From Planctomycetaceae bacterium (GTDB lineage: Bacteria; Planctomycetota; Planctomycetia; Isosphaerales; Isosphaeraceae): a stretch of 14,131 nucleotides of DNA. Each line of letters opens with the position of its first letter. Within the stretch, counting starts at the first letter, position 1. The notes below the pieces were generated by a model. It ran no database searches, was not told where the DNA came from, and worked only from the letters and a program-made list of their open reading frames with translations. The position numbers were made by a program, and so were the translations under genes. Shown piece by piece: positions 1-7,070 of this stretch. The stretch lies in the NCBI GenBank assembly GCA_019232645.1, contig JAFANO010000344.1:1-14131 (forward strand), written 5' to 3'.

Positions 1-203
1 GAGGGCCAGCGGCACGTGCCGCCGGCCTCGGATGCGGCGATGCATGCTTATGAGTTGCACCTCGAAGGTGGGGATGAAATATTCGGGCTAGCGCATCAGG
101 TCGGTGATGCCCATTCGAAACAACTGAGGACCCATCGAGGTGAGGCGTCATGTCCATGAGGGAAGCGATGATTGAGACCTTCCTCTCGTGCCCTGGCATC
201 CCC
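1..203. other. Left-edge sequence without a convincing gene
   Basis: This stretch lies downstream of the mutS stop codon. No ORF with a ribosome binding site is visible. On the minus strand a short frame reads MGPQLFRMGITDLMR and then stops (near 91-93). Beyond the stop the same frame continues as a plausible-looking peptide (PEYFIPTFEVQLISMHRR), which could be a decayed coding remnant or chance. On the plus strand a short open frame runs in from the window edge and stops at 157-159 without recognisable protein character. Confidence 0.3.
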
Positions 204-2816
204 TCATCCGGCCAGCTCGCGGAGGCGCTTGAGCAGGTCGAGGGCGGCTTCGGGGGTCAGGGACGCGAGGTCGACCTGGCGCAGCGCGTCGAGCAGCGGG
301 TCGGGCAGGGCGGCGAAGAGGCTGTTCTGGAGGGCGCGGCCGGTCTTGACCTTGCGGATCGGCCCGGAGGGGTGGCCGGGGTCGGGGCCGTGCTGCTTCT
401 CCAGGAACGCGAGGATCTCGCGGGCGCGGTCCAGCACCGGGGCCGGGACCCCCGCCAGCCGCGCCACGTGGATGCCGTAGCTCTGGTCGGCGCCGCCGGG
501 CACGATCCGGTGGAGGAAGACGATCTCCCCCTCGCTCTCGAGGACGGCCACGTTCGCGTTGCGGAGCCTCGGCTTGGTCTTCTCGAGCTCGACCAGCTCG
601 TGGTAGTGCGTCGCGAACAAGGTCCGGCAGCCGACGCGGTCGTGCAGGTGCTCGGTGATCGCCCAGGCCAGCGAGATGCCGTCGAAGGTGCTGGTGCCTC
701 GGCCGATCTCGTCGAGGATGACCAGGCTCTGCGGCGTCGCGTTGTTGAGGATATTGGCCGTCTCGGTCATCTCGACCATGAACGTGCTCTGGCCCCGGCT
801 CAGCTCGTCGGTCGCGCCGACGCGCGCGAAGAGGCGATCGACGATGCCGACCCGCGCCCTCGAGGCGGGGACGAAGCTGCCCATCTGCGCCAGGATCGCT
901 ATCAGGGCGACCTGGCGGATGGCGGTGCTCTTGCCGGCCATGTTCGGGCCGGTGATCAGAAGGATCGTGCCGGCGTCGGGGCCGAGCGCGGTGTCGTTGG
1001 GGACGAAGTCGCCGGGGGGCATCACGGCGTCGAGGACCGGGTGGCGGCCGGCCTCGATCTCCAGCACCGGCTCGGCGACGACCTCGGGCTGGCAGTAGCC
1101 CTGCTTCACCGCCAGCTCGGCCAGGCCGCGGAGCACGTCGGCCTGCGCCAGCACGCCCCCCGCCTGCACCAGCCGGGGGGCCTCGGCCGCCACCCGGTCG
1201 CGGAGGGTGAGGAACAGCTCGTATTCCAGCGCGTTGGCGCGGTCCTCGGCCTTGAGGACCCGGTCCTCGTACTCCTTCAGCTCGGGCGTGATGTACCGCT
1301 CGGCGTTCTTGACCGTCTGCTTGCGGATGAAGTCGGCGGGGATCGTCTTGCCCCTCGCCTGCGCGTGCGAGATCTCGATATAGTAGCCGAAGACCTGGTT
1401 GAACCCGACCTTGAGGTTGTCGATGCCGGTCCGCCGGACCTGCTCGGCCTGGTACTTGGCGATCCACGACTTGCCGCCCCGCGCCGTCTCGCGCAGCTCG
1501 TCGAGCTCGGGGTGGTAGCCATCCTTGATCAGGCCCCCCTCCTTCAGGGGAAGGGGCGGGCTCTCGACCAGCGCGGCCGCGATCTCGGCGCGGATCTCGG
1601 GGCAGAGCTCCAGCGCGGTCTCCAGCTCGGAGAGCCGCCGCGACCGCCGCGCGGTCAGCCGGGCCTTGATCCTCGGCAGCAGGGCCAGCGTCTTGCCCAG
1701 CGCCACCAGGTCGCGCGGCATGGCACGACCGGTGGCCGCCCGCGCGGCGAGCCGCTCCAGGTCGTACGCCTCCCCCAGCGCGTCGCGGAGGTCGTTGCGC
1801 AGCGACGGGTCGCGCGCGAGCTCGGCGACCGCCTCGTGCCGCGCGGCGATCAGGTCGGGGCGGGTCAGCGGCGTCGTCAGCCAGTCGGCCAGCAGGCGGG
1901 CGCCCATCGGCGTGACGGTCCGGTCGATGACCTGCAGCAGCGAGCCCTCGCGCTTGCCCTCGCGGAGGGTCCGGGTCAGCTCCAGGCTCCGGCGGGTCAT
2001 CTCGTCCAGCGCCATCGTATCGGCGCGGCGATAGGGGGCCAGCCGGGTCAGGTGGCCAAGCGACGACTTCTGCGTCTCGCGGAGGTAGGCCACCAGCGCG
2101 CCGGCGGCCCGCACCTCGATCGCCTCGTCGTCGACGCCGAAGCCGGTCAGGGTCGTCGTCCCGAGCTGGTCGTGAAGGGCCTTGCGGGCCTGCTCGGCCT
2201 GGAAGTCCCACGACGGCCGGGTCGTGATCGCCAGGCCCGGCTGGGCCCGGAGCGTCCGGACCCAGGGGGCGTCGAGGCTCAGCTCCGAGACCAGCGCCTC
2301 GGCCGGATTGAGCCGGGCGACCTCGTCGGCCAGCTCGGTCCGGGAGACTCCCGTCAGCGAGAACTGCCCGGTCGAGACCTCCACCCAGGCCAGGCCGAGC
2401 TTCCCCTTGACCTCGACGACGGCGACCAGGTAGTTCGCCGCCTTCGGGTCGAGCAGCGCCTCGTCGGTCAGCGTCCCCGGCGAGACGACGCGGACGACCT
2501 CGCGCTTGACCAGCCCCTTGGCGAACCTCGGGTCCTCCACCTGCTCGCAGACGGCCGCACGCTGGCCCGCCTGCACGAGCTTCGCCAGGTAAGACTCGAG
2601 CGCCGGGTGGGGAAATCCCGCCATCGGCAGGGCGTTGGGACCTTTGTCCTTGTCGCGCGTCGTCAGCGCCAGCCCGAGCAGCGCGGCGCCCCGCTCGGCA
2701 TCCTCGCCGAACATCTCGTAGAAGTCGCCCATCCGGAAGAGCAGCAGGGCCTCGGGATCGCGCGCCTTCAACTCGCGATACTGCTGCATCATCGGCGTCA
2801 GAGACGGCTCACTCAT
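204..2816 (-). CDS. mutS: DNA mismatch repair protein MutS
   Basis: MutS is the ATPase that recognises base mismatches and small loops in newly replicated DNA and starts repair with MutL. The 870-residue product is full length (E. coli MutS is about 850). The N-terminal mismatch-recognition domain carries the Phe-x-Glu motif in GDFYEMFG (F32, E34). The connector, lever and clamp regions follow. The C-terminal ATPase has Walker A GPNMAGKST (623-631), Walker B LVILDE (698-703), the signature GRGTSTFDG (705-713) and ATHYHEL (735-741). QNSLF at 830-834 fits a beta-clamp binding QxxLF motif. The start was chosen because MSEPSLTPMMQQYRELK is the typical MutS beginning; the ribosome binding site is weak. 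A STAS gene lies 114 bp upstream on the same strand, and a long inverted repeat between them could separate or modulate transcription. No mutL is in the window. The long ORFs on the opposite strand are GC-driven shadows. Confidence 0.98.
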   Translation of the reverse strand: MSEPSLTPMMQQYRELKARDPEALLLFRMGDFYEMFGEDAERGAALLGLALTTRDKDKGPNALPMAGFPHPALESYLAKLVQAGQRAAVCEQVEDPRFAKGLVKREVVRVVSPGTLTDEALLDPKAANYLVAVVEVKGKLGLAWVEVSTGQFSLTGVSRTELADEVARLNPAEALVSELSLDAPWVRTLRAQPGLAITTRPSWDFQAEQARKALHDQLGTTTLTGFGVDDEAIEVRAAGALVAYLRETQKSSLGHLTRLAPYRRADTMALDEMTRRSLELTRTLREGKREGSLLQVIDRTVTPMGARLLADWLTTPLTRPDLIAARHEAVAELARDPSLRNDLRDALGEAYDLERLAARAATGRAMPRDLVALGKTLALLPRIKARLTARRSRRLSELETALELCPEIRAEIAAALVESPPLPLKEGGLIKDGYHPELDELRETARGGKSWIAKYQAEQVRRTGIDNLKVGFNQVFGYYIEISHAQARGKTIPADFIRKQTVKNAERYITPELKEYEDRVLKAEDRANALEYELFLTLRDRVAAEAPRLVQAGGVLAQADVLRGLAELAVKQGYCQPEVVAEPVLEIEAGRHPVLDAVMPPGDFVPNDTALGPDAGTILLITGPNMAGKSTAIRQVALIAILAQMGSFVPASRARVGIVDRLFARVGATDELSRGQSTFMVEMTETANILNNATPQSLVILDEIGRGTSTFDGISLAWAITEHLHDRVGCRTLFATHYHELVELEKTKPRLRNANVAVLESEGEIVFLHRIVPGGADQSYGIHVARLAGVPAPVLDRAREILAFLEKQHGPDPGHPSGPIRKVKTGRALQNSLFAALPDPLLDALRQVDLASLTPEAALDLLKRLRELAG

Positions 2817-2832
2817 GGCACCCCATGACGCC

Positions 2833-2912
2833 CCACGAAGAACGACGAACGCGAAGCGGGCCCCGCCGGGACGATTCCGACGGCCGTCTTCGCGTCCTTC
2901 GATCCTTCGTGG
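2833..2912 (-). terminator. Long imperfect inverted repeat between the STAS gene and mutS
   Basis: CCACGAAG (2833-2840) pairs with CTTCGTGG (2905-2912), and CGCGAAG (2850-2856) pairs with CTTCGCG (2888-2894). The segments between also pair partly, giving a long stem with a loop of about 30 bases. It lies between the stop of the STAS gene and the start of mutS, so a transcript running from STAS into mutS would fold here. No U-tract follows, so it is not a classical intrinsic terminator. It could be a partial terminator, an mRNA-stability hairpin or an attenuator. A competing stem is possible: CGGGACGA (2867-2874) with TCGTCCCG (2917-2924). Confidence 0.4.
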
Positions 2913-2930
2913 CGAGTCGTCCCGCTCGGA

Positions 2931-3290
2931 TCAGAACTTGTCGAGGGCCTGCCGCTCTTCGGGATAGATCTCGAAGACCTGGTCGAGGCGGGTGATCTTG
3001 AAGACTTCGAGGAGATCGGGGTGGATGCAGCAGAACTTGAGCTTGCCCTTGACCGCACCGACCTTCTTCTTCAGGTTGATCAGCTTACCCAGCGCGGCGC
3101 TGGAGAGGTACTGCACGTTGCCGAAATTCAACAGCAAGTTCTTGTGCCCCTCATCTTCCACCAAGCTATAGAGCTGGTCGCCGACTTCCTGGATGTTCTC
3201 CTCGGTGACGATCTTGGTGTCCACGAAGCTGACGACCGTGACCCCATTGACGTTCTCGAGGCGGAGATGACGTCGAGCGGCGTGCGACAT
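2931..3290 (-). CDS. STAS-domain protein (anti-sigma factor antagonist type)
   Basis: A 119-residue protein made of one STAS domain, the fold of SpoIIAA/RsbV anti-anti-sigma factors. These bind an anti-sigma kinase and are switched by serine phosphorylation. The pattern is visible: a beta strand (GVTVVSFVDTKI, 16-27), a helix, then LLLNFGNVQYLSSAALGKL (52-70). In that stretch the S63/S64 pair sits where SpoIIAA has its phosphorylatable serine. The rest (GKLKFCCIHPDLLEVFKITRLDQVFEIYPEERQAL) matches the usual C-terminal half. The ATG at 3290 is preceded by AGGAG with 8-nt spacing. The open frame extends further upstream, but that part is low-complexity and has no binding site. No kinase or sigma factor gene is next to it, so its partner is unknown and a role in sigma-factor control is inferred from the family only. 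mutS lies downstream on the same strand. Confidence 0.85.
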   Translation of the reverse strand: MSHAARRHLRLENVNGVTVVSFVDTKIVTEENIQEVGDQLYSLVEDEGHKNLLLNFGNVQYLSSAALGKLINLKKKVGAVKGKLKFCCIHPDLLEVFKITRLDQVFEIYPEERQALDKF

Positions 3291-3688
3291 CAGGAAGACT
3301 CCTGTCCAAGATCGGAACCGTACCCTACCAGCCAGAGGAGCGGCAGGACATTCAGGCCGGTCCCGCAAGCGGCCTCGCGGGCTCGGACCGGATCCCGACG
3401 GACCGCCCCGAGCGAGCGCGGCACCGAGGCATCTCCCTAAGTGTGTACTACAAGATGGCGCGGAATCAAGGGTCCACCCGAACACGACTTGGACCGGTCC
3501 CCCGCGGCGGCCCGCCGAGGGCCCTCCTCGGCGCGGGGCAGGGCCATCGGTCCTCTTCGGCCCGGAGCCTGGGGCCGCGCCAGAGGCCGATCCGTTGTGC
3601 TACAATCCCTGGGAGGGCGACGCCACCTGGCCCGCGCGAGGCGGGGCCGTCCAGGATCCGGATCGAGCGAGAGGCAGGAGGAGCGCCG
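3291..3688. other. Divergent intergenic region between the STAS gene and queF
   Basis: 398 bp separate the two divergent start codons and should hold both promoters. The queF reading frame stays open upstream to about 3443, but that part is Arg/Pro/Gly-rich and lacks protein character, whereas a strong AGGAGG sits just before 3689. I see an extended -10-like site at 3598-3606 and no clear promoter for the STAS gene. I could not recognise a preQ1 riboswitch in the queF leader. Confidence 0.5.
3598..3606 (+). promoter_or_regulatory. Possible extended -10 promoter element of queF
   Basis: TGCTACAAT matches the extended -10 form TGnTATAAT except at one base. It lies 82 bp before the queF start in otherwise very GC-rich sequence. 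No good -35 hexamer is visible at the usual distance, which is tolerated by extended -10 promoters. The call rests on motif match and position only. Confidence 0.35.
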
Positions 3689-4072
3689 ATGCCGCCGCCG
3701 CTGGAGACGTTCCCGAACCAGTTCCCCGACCGCGAGTACGAGATCGAGATCACCTGTCCCGAGTTCACCGCGGTCTGCCCCAGGACCGGGCAGCCCGATT
3801 TCGGGACGATCGTCATCACCTACGTCCCGGGCGCGTCGTGCATCGAGCTGAAGAGCCTGAAGCTCTATCTCTTCGAGTATCGCAACCGCGGGATCTTCTA
3901 CGAGCATTCGGTCAACACGATCCTCGACGACTTGGTCGCGGCCTGCCAGCCGAGGCGGATGCGGGTGATCGGCCAGTTCACGCCGCGCGGGGGGATCTCG
4001 TCGCGGATCACCGCGTGCTTCGACGCGCGGGCTGTCCCCACGGGCACCGACGAAGCGATCCGGATCGTCTGA
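3689..4072 (+). CDS. queF: NADPH-dependent 7-cyano-7-deazaguanine reductase QueF (short type)
   Basis: QueF reduces the nitrile preQ0 to the amine preQ1, a cytoplasmic step in making the tRNA wobble base queuosine. The 127-residue product is the short, single-domain type (as in Bacillus), with the T-fold. FTAVCPRTGQPDFGTIVITY contains the nucleophilic cysteine C30, which forms the thioimide with preQ0, and the catalytic aspartate D37. The family signature E-[SL]-K-[SA]-h-K-[LY]-[YFW] is ELKSLKLY (53-60), where NADPH binds. E72-H73 in IFYEHSVNTI are the substrate-binding Glu and His. The ATG at 3689 was chosen because AGGAGGAG precedes it by 5 nt. No other queuosine gene (queC, queD, queE, tgt, queA) lies in the window, so the pathway must be completed elsewhere. 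The SAM-cleaving enzyme downstream is 163 bp away and probably functionally unrelated. Confidence 0.95.
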   Translation: MPPPLETFPNQFPDREYEIEITCPEFTAVCPRTGQPDFGTIVITYVPGASCIELKSLKLYLFEYRNRGIFYEHSVNTILDDLVAACQPRRMRVIGQFTPRGGISSRITACFDARAVPTGTDEAIRIV

Positions 4073-4235
4073 CGCGGCGCCCGGCGGGTCGAACCCGCGC
4101 GCAGGGGGCGTCCCCCTTTCCGCTCTCCGCAAATCGATCTGTTCGCAGGATCATCCGAAGAAGCCATCGGATCCCCGTCCCCTGCCGATCAGGTGGCGGG
4201 ATCCTCCTCTTCGAGGCTTCCAGGGGGATAGGAGC

Positions 4236-5033
4236 ATGTCTCAGCCGGGAATCTTGACGCTGACGACCGACTTCGGGACCGATGGCCCGTACGTGGCCGC
4301 GGTCAAGGGGGTCATCCTGGGCCTGGCGCCCGGGACGCAACTGATCGACGTCACGCACACGGTCTCGCCCCAGAACATCTTGGAGGGAGCCTTCGTGCTC
4401 GCCGGGATCGTCGACGCGTTCCCGAAGGGGACGGTCCATCTGGTCGTGATCGACCCCGGCGTGGGGACCGACCGGCGCCTGATCGCGGTCGCGCTGGCCG
4501 ATCAATGGTTCGTGCTCCCCGACAACGGCCTGATCAGCGCCCTGGTCCGGACGCACATGCCGACCGGGATCTGGGAGATCGCCAACCCGAGCATCTACCG
4601 CGCTCCGGTCTCGTCGACCTTCCACGGCCGCGACATCCTCGCGCCGGCCGCCGCGCACCTGCTGCTCGGTCGCGACCCCGCGGAACTCGGGCCCGTCCGG
4701 ACCAAGGTCGTCACCATCAAAAGCTTCGAGGCGACCAGGGACGAGAGCGGCTTCGTCGGTGAGGTCGTCTTCCGCGACTCGTTCGGCAACCTGATCACCA
4801 ACATCGCCTCGGAGTGCCTGGGCTGCACCGCCCAGGACGCCTGGACGATCCAGGTTGCCGACGCCGAGATCCACCGCCTGAACCAGACCTACGGCGAGTC
4901 CCCCCCCGGCACCCTCATCGCCCTGCCCGGGAGCCTGGGCTGGATCGAGGTCGCCATCGTCAACGGCGATGCCGCGCGCCAGTTGACCGCCGGCCCGGGG
5001 ACCACCGTCTGGGTGCGAAAGAGGCGCGGATGA
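4236..5033 (+). CDS. SAM hydroxide adenosyltransferase / SAM hydrolase (DUF62 family)
   Basis: A 265-residue protein of the DUF62 family, which includes the fluorinases and chlorinases but consists mostly of enzymes that use water to split S-adenosylmethionine into adenosine and methionine. The N-terminal domain starts ILTLTTDFGTDGPYVAAVKG (6-25), with D12 in the SAM-binding loop. DPGVGTDRR (73-81), LPDNG (94-98) and STFHGRDILAPAAAHL (127-142) follow. D73, R80 and H130 fit in order and spacing the Asp-Arg-His set described for the hydrolases, and I see no halogenase-type loop insertion. The C-terminal beta-barrel has RDSFGNLITNI (180-190), which closes the active site between subunits of the trimer. 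The start is the only ATG before the conserved DFG; it has a GGGGG tract about 9 nt upstream. The cellular purpose is not settled for this family; removing excess SAM is a guess. Confidence 0.92.
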   Translation: MSQPGILTLTTDFGTDGPYVAAVKGVILGLAPGTQLIDVTHTVSPQNILEGAFVLAGIVDAFPKGTVHLVVIDPGVGTDRRLIAVALADQWFVLPDNGLISALVRTHMPTGIWEIANPSIYRAPVSSTFHGRDILAPAAAHLLLGRDPAELGPVRTKVVTIKSFEATRDESGFVGEVVFRDSFGNLITNIASECLGCTAQDAWTIQVADAEIHRLNQTYGESPPGTLIALPGSLGWIEVAIVNGDAARQLTAGPGTTVWVRKRRG

Positions 5034-5590
5034 CGGCAACCGGAAGACTCACCAGCACGACCACGAGCAGGCGCTGAAGCGCGGCGACGGCCAGCCCTCC
5101 CGTGACACCGTCATCTCGCAACGTGTCGAGCGACTCTTTATGACTCCAGCGGCGGAAAATCTTTGCTTCCCGCGGCACGGTCAGGTAGCCTGGGAGTCGA
5201 TCGCAAGTGAGAAACGTCATGTCCGCGGGGGCGGGAACTCCCCTCGTTCCCACGCTCCCGCGTGGGAATGCCTCTGGGGATGCTCCGCGTCCCTCCGGAC
5301 AACCGTGGATGACGACGCAGAGCGTCGCAGCTTGATCTCCGCGTCTCTGGATGGATATCGATGTCCACCCCCGTAATCCGCGGGCTCATGGGGTCTGCTT
5401 GGTGGATCTGGCGGGTTTTGCCGCCTCGACTTCTTGATCCTCTTGCACTTCAAGGCAGCCCAACGGTGAGCCTCCACCATGCTGGCCACATGAGCCAATC
5501 CGTGACGGTCAGGACTTCGCTCGTCGCAAGGGTCAGCCTACCAAGAACACCTTCGCGAAGGTCGTCGAAAGATTCAGGGGGAATCGCGCT
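5034..5590. other. Intergenic region with hairpin repeats, no convincing gene
   Basis: 557 bp between the SAM hydrolase gene and a broken membrane protein gene. Open frames here are short and lack binding sites. The translated repeat gives the well-known artefact peptide HAGAWER on the minus strand, so that frame is not a gene. The main content is a cluster of GC-rich hairpins at 5233-5327 (listed separately). Also present are an imperfect palindrome at 5352-5367 (TGGATATCGATGTCCA, 14 of 16 positions symmetric) and a small stem GGCGG/CCGCC at 5410-5425. Confidence 0.55.
5233..5327. repeat. Cluster of three short hairpins with a shared ACGC/GCGT core
   Basis: Three stems lie in a row. TTCCCACGC (5247-5255) pairs perfectly with GCGTGGGAA (5260-5268) around a 4-nt loop. 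GGGATGC (5277-5283) pairs with GCGTCCC (5287-5293) with one G-T wobble. CGACGC (5313-5318) pairs with GCGTCG (5322-5327) around AGA. GGGAAC (5233-5238) can pair alternatively with GTTCCC (5246-5251). This is the look of the dispersed intergenic repeat (GTTCCCACGC...GCGTGGGAATGC then GGACGC...GCGTCC) found in many GC-rich bacterial genomes. I recognise the style, but copies elsewhere in this genome cannot be checked from one window. Confidence 0.65.
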
Positions 5591-5907
5591 ATGGAAACGA
5601 CCCGAGAAGATCCGTCTCCGTCCCTCCAAGCGCCCGACGTTGTGCTGACCGGGTCGCCGGCCGAGGCCAGGCAGTATGAGTTCACGCCAAGCGAGAACGC
5701 GACCATCGCCAACCTCGCCTGGAAGATGAACTTCGTCGGGCTCTTCGTGCTGGCGCTCGGCCTCCTCGGGATCCTCTTCGGGTCTTGACGAGGCAGGGCT
5801 TCCCGATCTTCTCGGGGACCCTCTACGCCATCGTCGGGCTCTGGACCCAGCGGTCGGCCGTCTCGTTCCGGAAGGTCGTCGATACCCAGGGCAAGGACAT
5901 CACACAC

Positions 5908-5912
5908 CTGAT
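5908..5912. repeat. Left copy of the 5-bp target duplication CTGAT (outer element)
   Basis: CTGAT directly abuts the left 19-bp terminal inverted repeat. The same 5 bases abut the right repeat at 7090-7094. Collapsing the two copies restores the host reading frame, which supports them as a true target-site duplication. Confidence 0.7.
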
Positions 5913-5931
5913 TAGGAGTTACGCAGTTGGT
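5913..5931 (+). repeat. Outer left terminal inverted repeat
   Basis: TAGGAGTTACGCAGTTGGT, identical in all 19 positions to the reverse complement of 7071-7089. Confidence 0.9.
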
Positions 5932-6009
5932 GGACAGAGGCTACTACGTGCATGGAACTCTGAGTAGATGGGGTGAGATGGGACCTGGAGTTGAGGGACC
6001 CCATACTTC

Positions 6010-6012
6010 TCA
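6010..6012. repeat. Left copy of the 3-bp target duplication TCA (inner IS)
   Basis: TCA precedes the inner left IS end; the matching copy is 7030-7032. TCA fits the T-N-A target preference of the IS1031 group in the IS5 family. The direct match is longer by chance or target context (TCTCAGA occurs at both sites), so the exact length is chosen by fitting the inverted repeats. Confidence 0.55.
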
Positions 6013-6030
6013 GAAGGTGTTTGGGAATTT
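6013..6030 (+). repeat. Inner IS left inverted repeat
   Basis: GAAGGTGTTTGGGAATTT matches the complement of 7012-7029 at 14 of 18 positions. The GTGTTTGGGAA core is typical of IS5-type ends. Confidence 0.65.
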
Positions 6031-6071
6031 GAACAGTCTGGTTAATTTTTCGACCATCGAGTCTCCTGGAG

Positions 6072-7013
6072 ATGTCGCACCGATCGTTTCGTCCCGCGAC
6101 CCAACTGGAGCCCGCACCTCCCATGCCCAGGAATCCGAAGCACCCCTGTCCGCCTCGGGCGGCGACGACCCAACCGCGACGCGCCGACGACACGGACCTG
6201 ACCGACGCGCAATGGGCCATCCTCCAGACGTTGTTGCCCCCCGCGCCCGGCGGTGGTCGCCCCCGGACCACAGACCTGAGGGAGGTCCTCAACGCGATCC
6301 TCTATCTCTTGCGTACCGGCTGTGGCTGGCGCTTGCTCCCTCAGGACTTTCCCCCGGCGGGAACCGTGTACGACTCCTTCAAACAGGGGCGCCGCGACGG
6401 GACGATCACGCGGATTCATGAGACGCTGCGTGCGCGGGTGCGGGAGGCCTCCGAACACGATCCCGAACCCTCGGCAGCCAGCCTGGAGAGCCCATCGGTC
6501 AAGACCACCGAGGTGGGCGGCATCCAGGGTTTCGACGCGGGGAAGAAGGTCAAGGGCCGGAAACGTCATCTCGTGGTGGACACGCTCGGATGGGTGATGG
6601 CGGTGGTAGTGACGTCCGCCGGTGTGCAGGACTATCATGGGGCCAAGCCGGTGTTGGCGACGATTCGGGGCCGCTGTCCCCGGCTGAAGGTCGTGTGGGC
6701 GGATGCGATTGATGAGAAGCAGTGGCTGATCGAGTGGGTCCGGAGCGAATGTGGCTGGGAGTTGGTGATCATCAAGCGGAGCGACGGGGAGAAGGGGTTC
6801 AAGCTCCTGCCAAAGCGTTGGGTGGTGGAGCGGACCTTCGCCTGGCTGGGGCGCTCTCGTCGCCTCAGCAAGGATTACGAGAAGTTGCCGGAGACGAGCG
6901 AAGTCATGATTCGGATGGCAATGATTCATATCATGGTCCGGCGTTTGGAACCGACGTGCCAATATTGCCTAGCTTCACAGAAACCGGTCGATGAGGATTC
7001 GCAAGCCGCCTAA
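6072..7013 (+). CDS. IS5-family transposase with altered catalytic residue
   Basis: A 313-residue DDE transposase that would cut and join the ends of the surrounding IS. The N-terminal domain reads DLTDAQWAILQTLLPP (42-57) and LREVLNAILYLLRTGCGWRLLP (69-90), the usual IS5-type DNA-binding part. The catalytic part has SVKTTEVGGIQGFDAGKKVKGRKRHLVVDTLGW (142-174), VVWAD with D211, and RWVVERTFAWLGRSRRLSKDYE with E253. The first catalytic Asp, normally in a (I/L)DSQSVKTTE-like motif, is replaced: here the text is LESPSVKTTE with E139 (GAG at 6486-6488). The enzyme may therefore be inactive or weak. The first ATG at 6072 is used although GGAG touches it. A start at 6123 is also possible, since the family core begins only near residue 42. 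There is no internal stop. Confidence 0.88.
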   Translation: MSHRSFRPATQLEPAPPMPRNPKHPCPPRAATTQPRRADDTDLTDAQWAILQTLLPPAPGGGRPRTTDLREVLNAILYLLRTGCGWRLLPQDFPPAGTVYDSFKQGRRDGTITRIHETLRARVREASEHDPEPSAASLESPSVKTTEVGGIQGFDAGKKVKGRKRHLVVDTLGWVMAVVVTSAGVQDYHGAKPVLATIRGRCPRLKVVWADAIDEKQWLIEWVRSECGWELVIIKRSDGEKGFKLLPKRWVVERTFAWLGRSRRLSKDYEKLPETSEVMIRMAMIHIMVRRLEPTCQYCLASQKPVDEDSQAA

Positions 7014-7029
7014 GTTTCCAAATACCCTC
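7012..7029 (-). repeat. Inner IS right inverted repeat
   Basis: Read on the minus strand this is GAGGGTATTTGGAAACTT, matching the left end at 14 of 18 positions. It overlaps the last two bases of the transposase stop codon. Confidence 0.65.
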
Positions 7030-7032
7030 TCA
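7030..7032. repeat. Right copy of the 3-bp target duplication TCA (inner IS)
   Basis: TCA follows directly after the inner right IS end and matches 6010-6012. Confidence 0.55.
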
Positions 7033-7070
7033 GACATCCCAGGGCCCCTTGCACCTAGATACATAAGTCG

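Larger units (their letters stand above)
6013..7029 (+). mobile_element. IS5-family insertion sequence, IS1031-like, nested in the MITE-like element
   Basis: The 1017-bp element carries one transposase gene. Its ends are imperfect inverted repeats: GAAGGTGTTTGGGAATTT at 6013-6030 and, on the other strand, GAGGGTATTTGGAAACTT for 7012-7029 (14 of 18 match). Ends starting GA(G), a length near 1 kb and a 3-bp T-N-A duplication (TCA at 6010-6012 and 7030-7032) are the known traits of the IS1031 group. The right end overlaps the transposase stop codon. Because it sits inside another element with its own ends, it inserted later. Confidence 0.7.

Noticed and set aside
150..2828. An 892-codon open frame on the + strand opposite mutS, and a 687-codon one in another minus frame
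   Set aside because: Both are rich in Arg, Gly, Pro, Ala and Leu with no domain character, typical of frames mirrored from a high-GC gene. mutS explains the region completely.
3443..3688. Longer QueF start giving a 209-residue protein
   Set aside because: The extra 82 residues are Arg/Pro/Gly-rich and non-homologous, and the strong AGGAGG precedes the ATG at 3689.
4236..5033. A SAM-dependent fluorinase or chlorinase
   Set aside because: The Asp-Arg-His pattern of the hydrolases (D73, R80, H130) is present, no halogenase-type loop insertion is seen, and no halogenated-product gene cluster is nearby.
5217..5498. Minus-strand ORF of 93 codons
   Set aside because: It includes the HAGAWER-type peptide produced by translating the hairpin repeat, has no ribosome binding site and spans the repeat cluster.
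5782..5800. Programmed -1 ribosomal frameshift joining the first two pieces of the membrane protein
   Set aside because: No slippery heptamer or following stem-loop is visible at the junction, and the gene is also broken by an insertion, so mutation is simpler.
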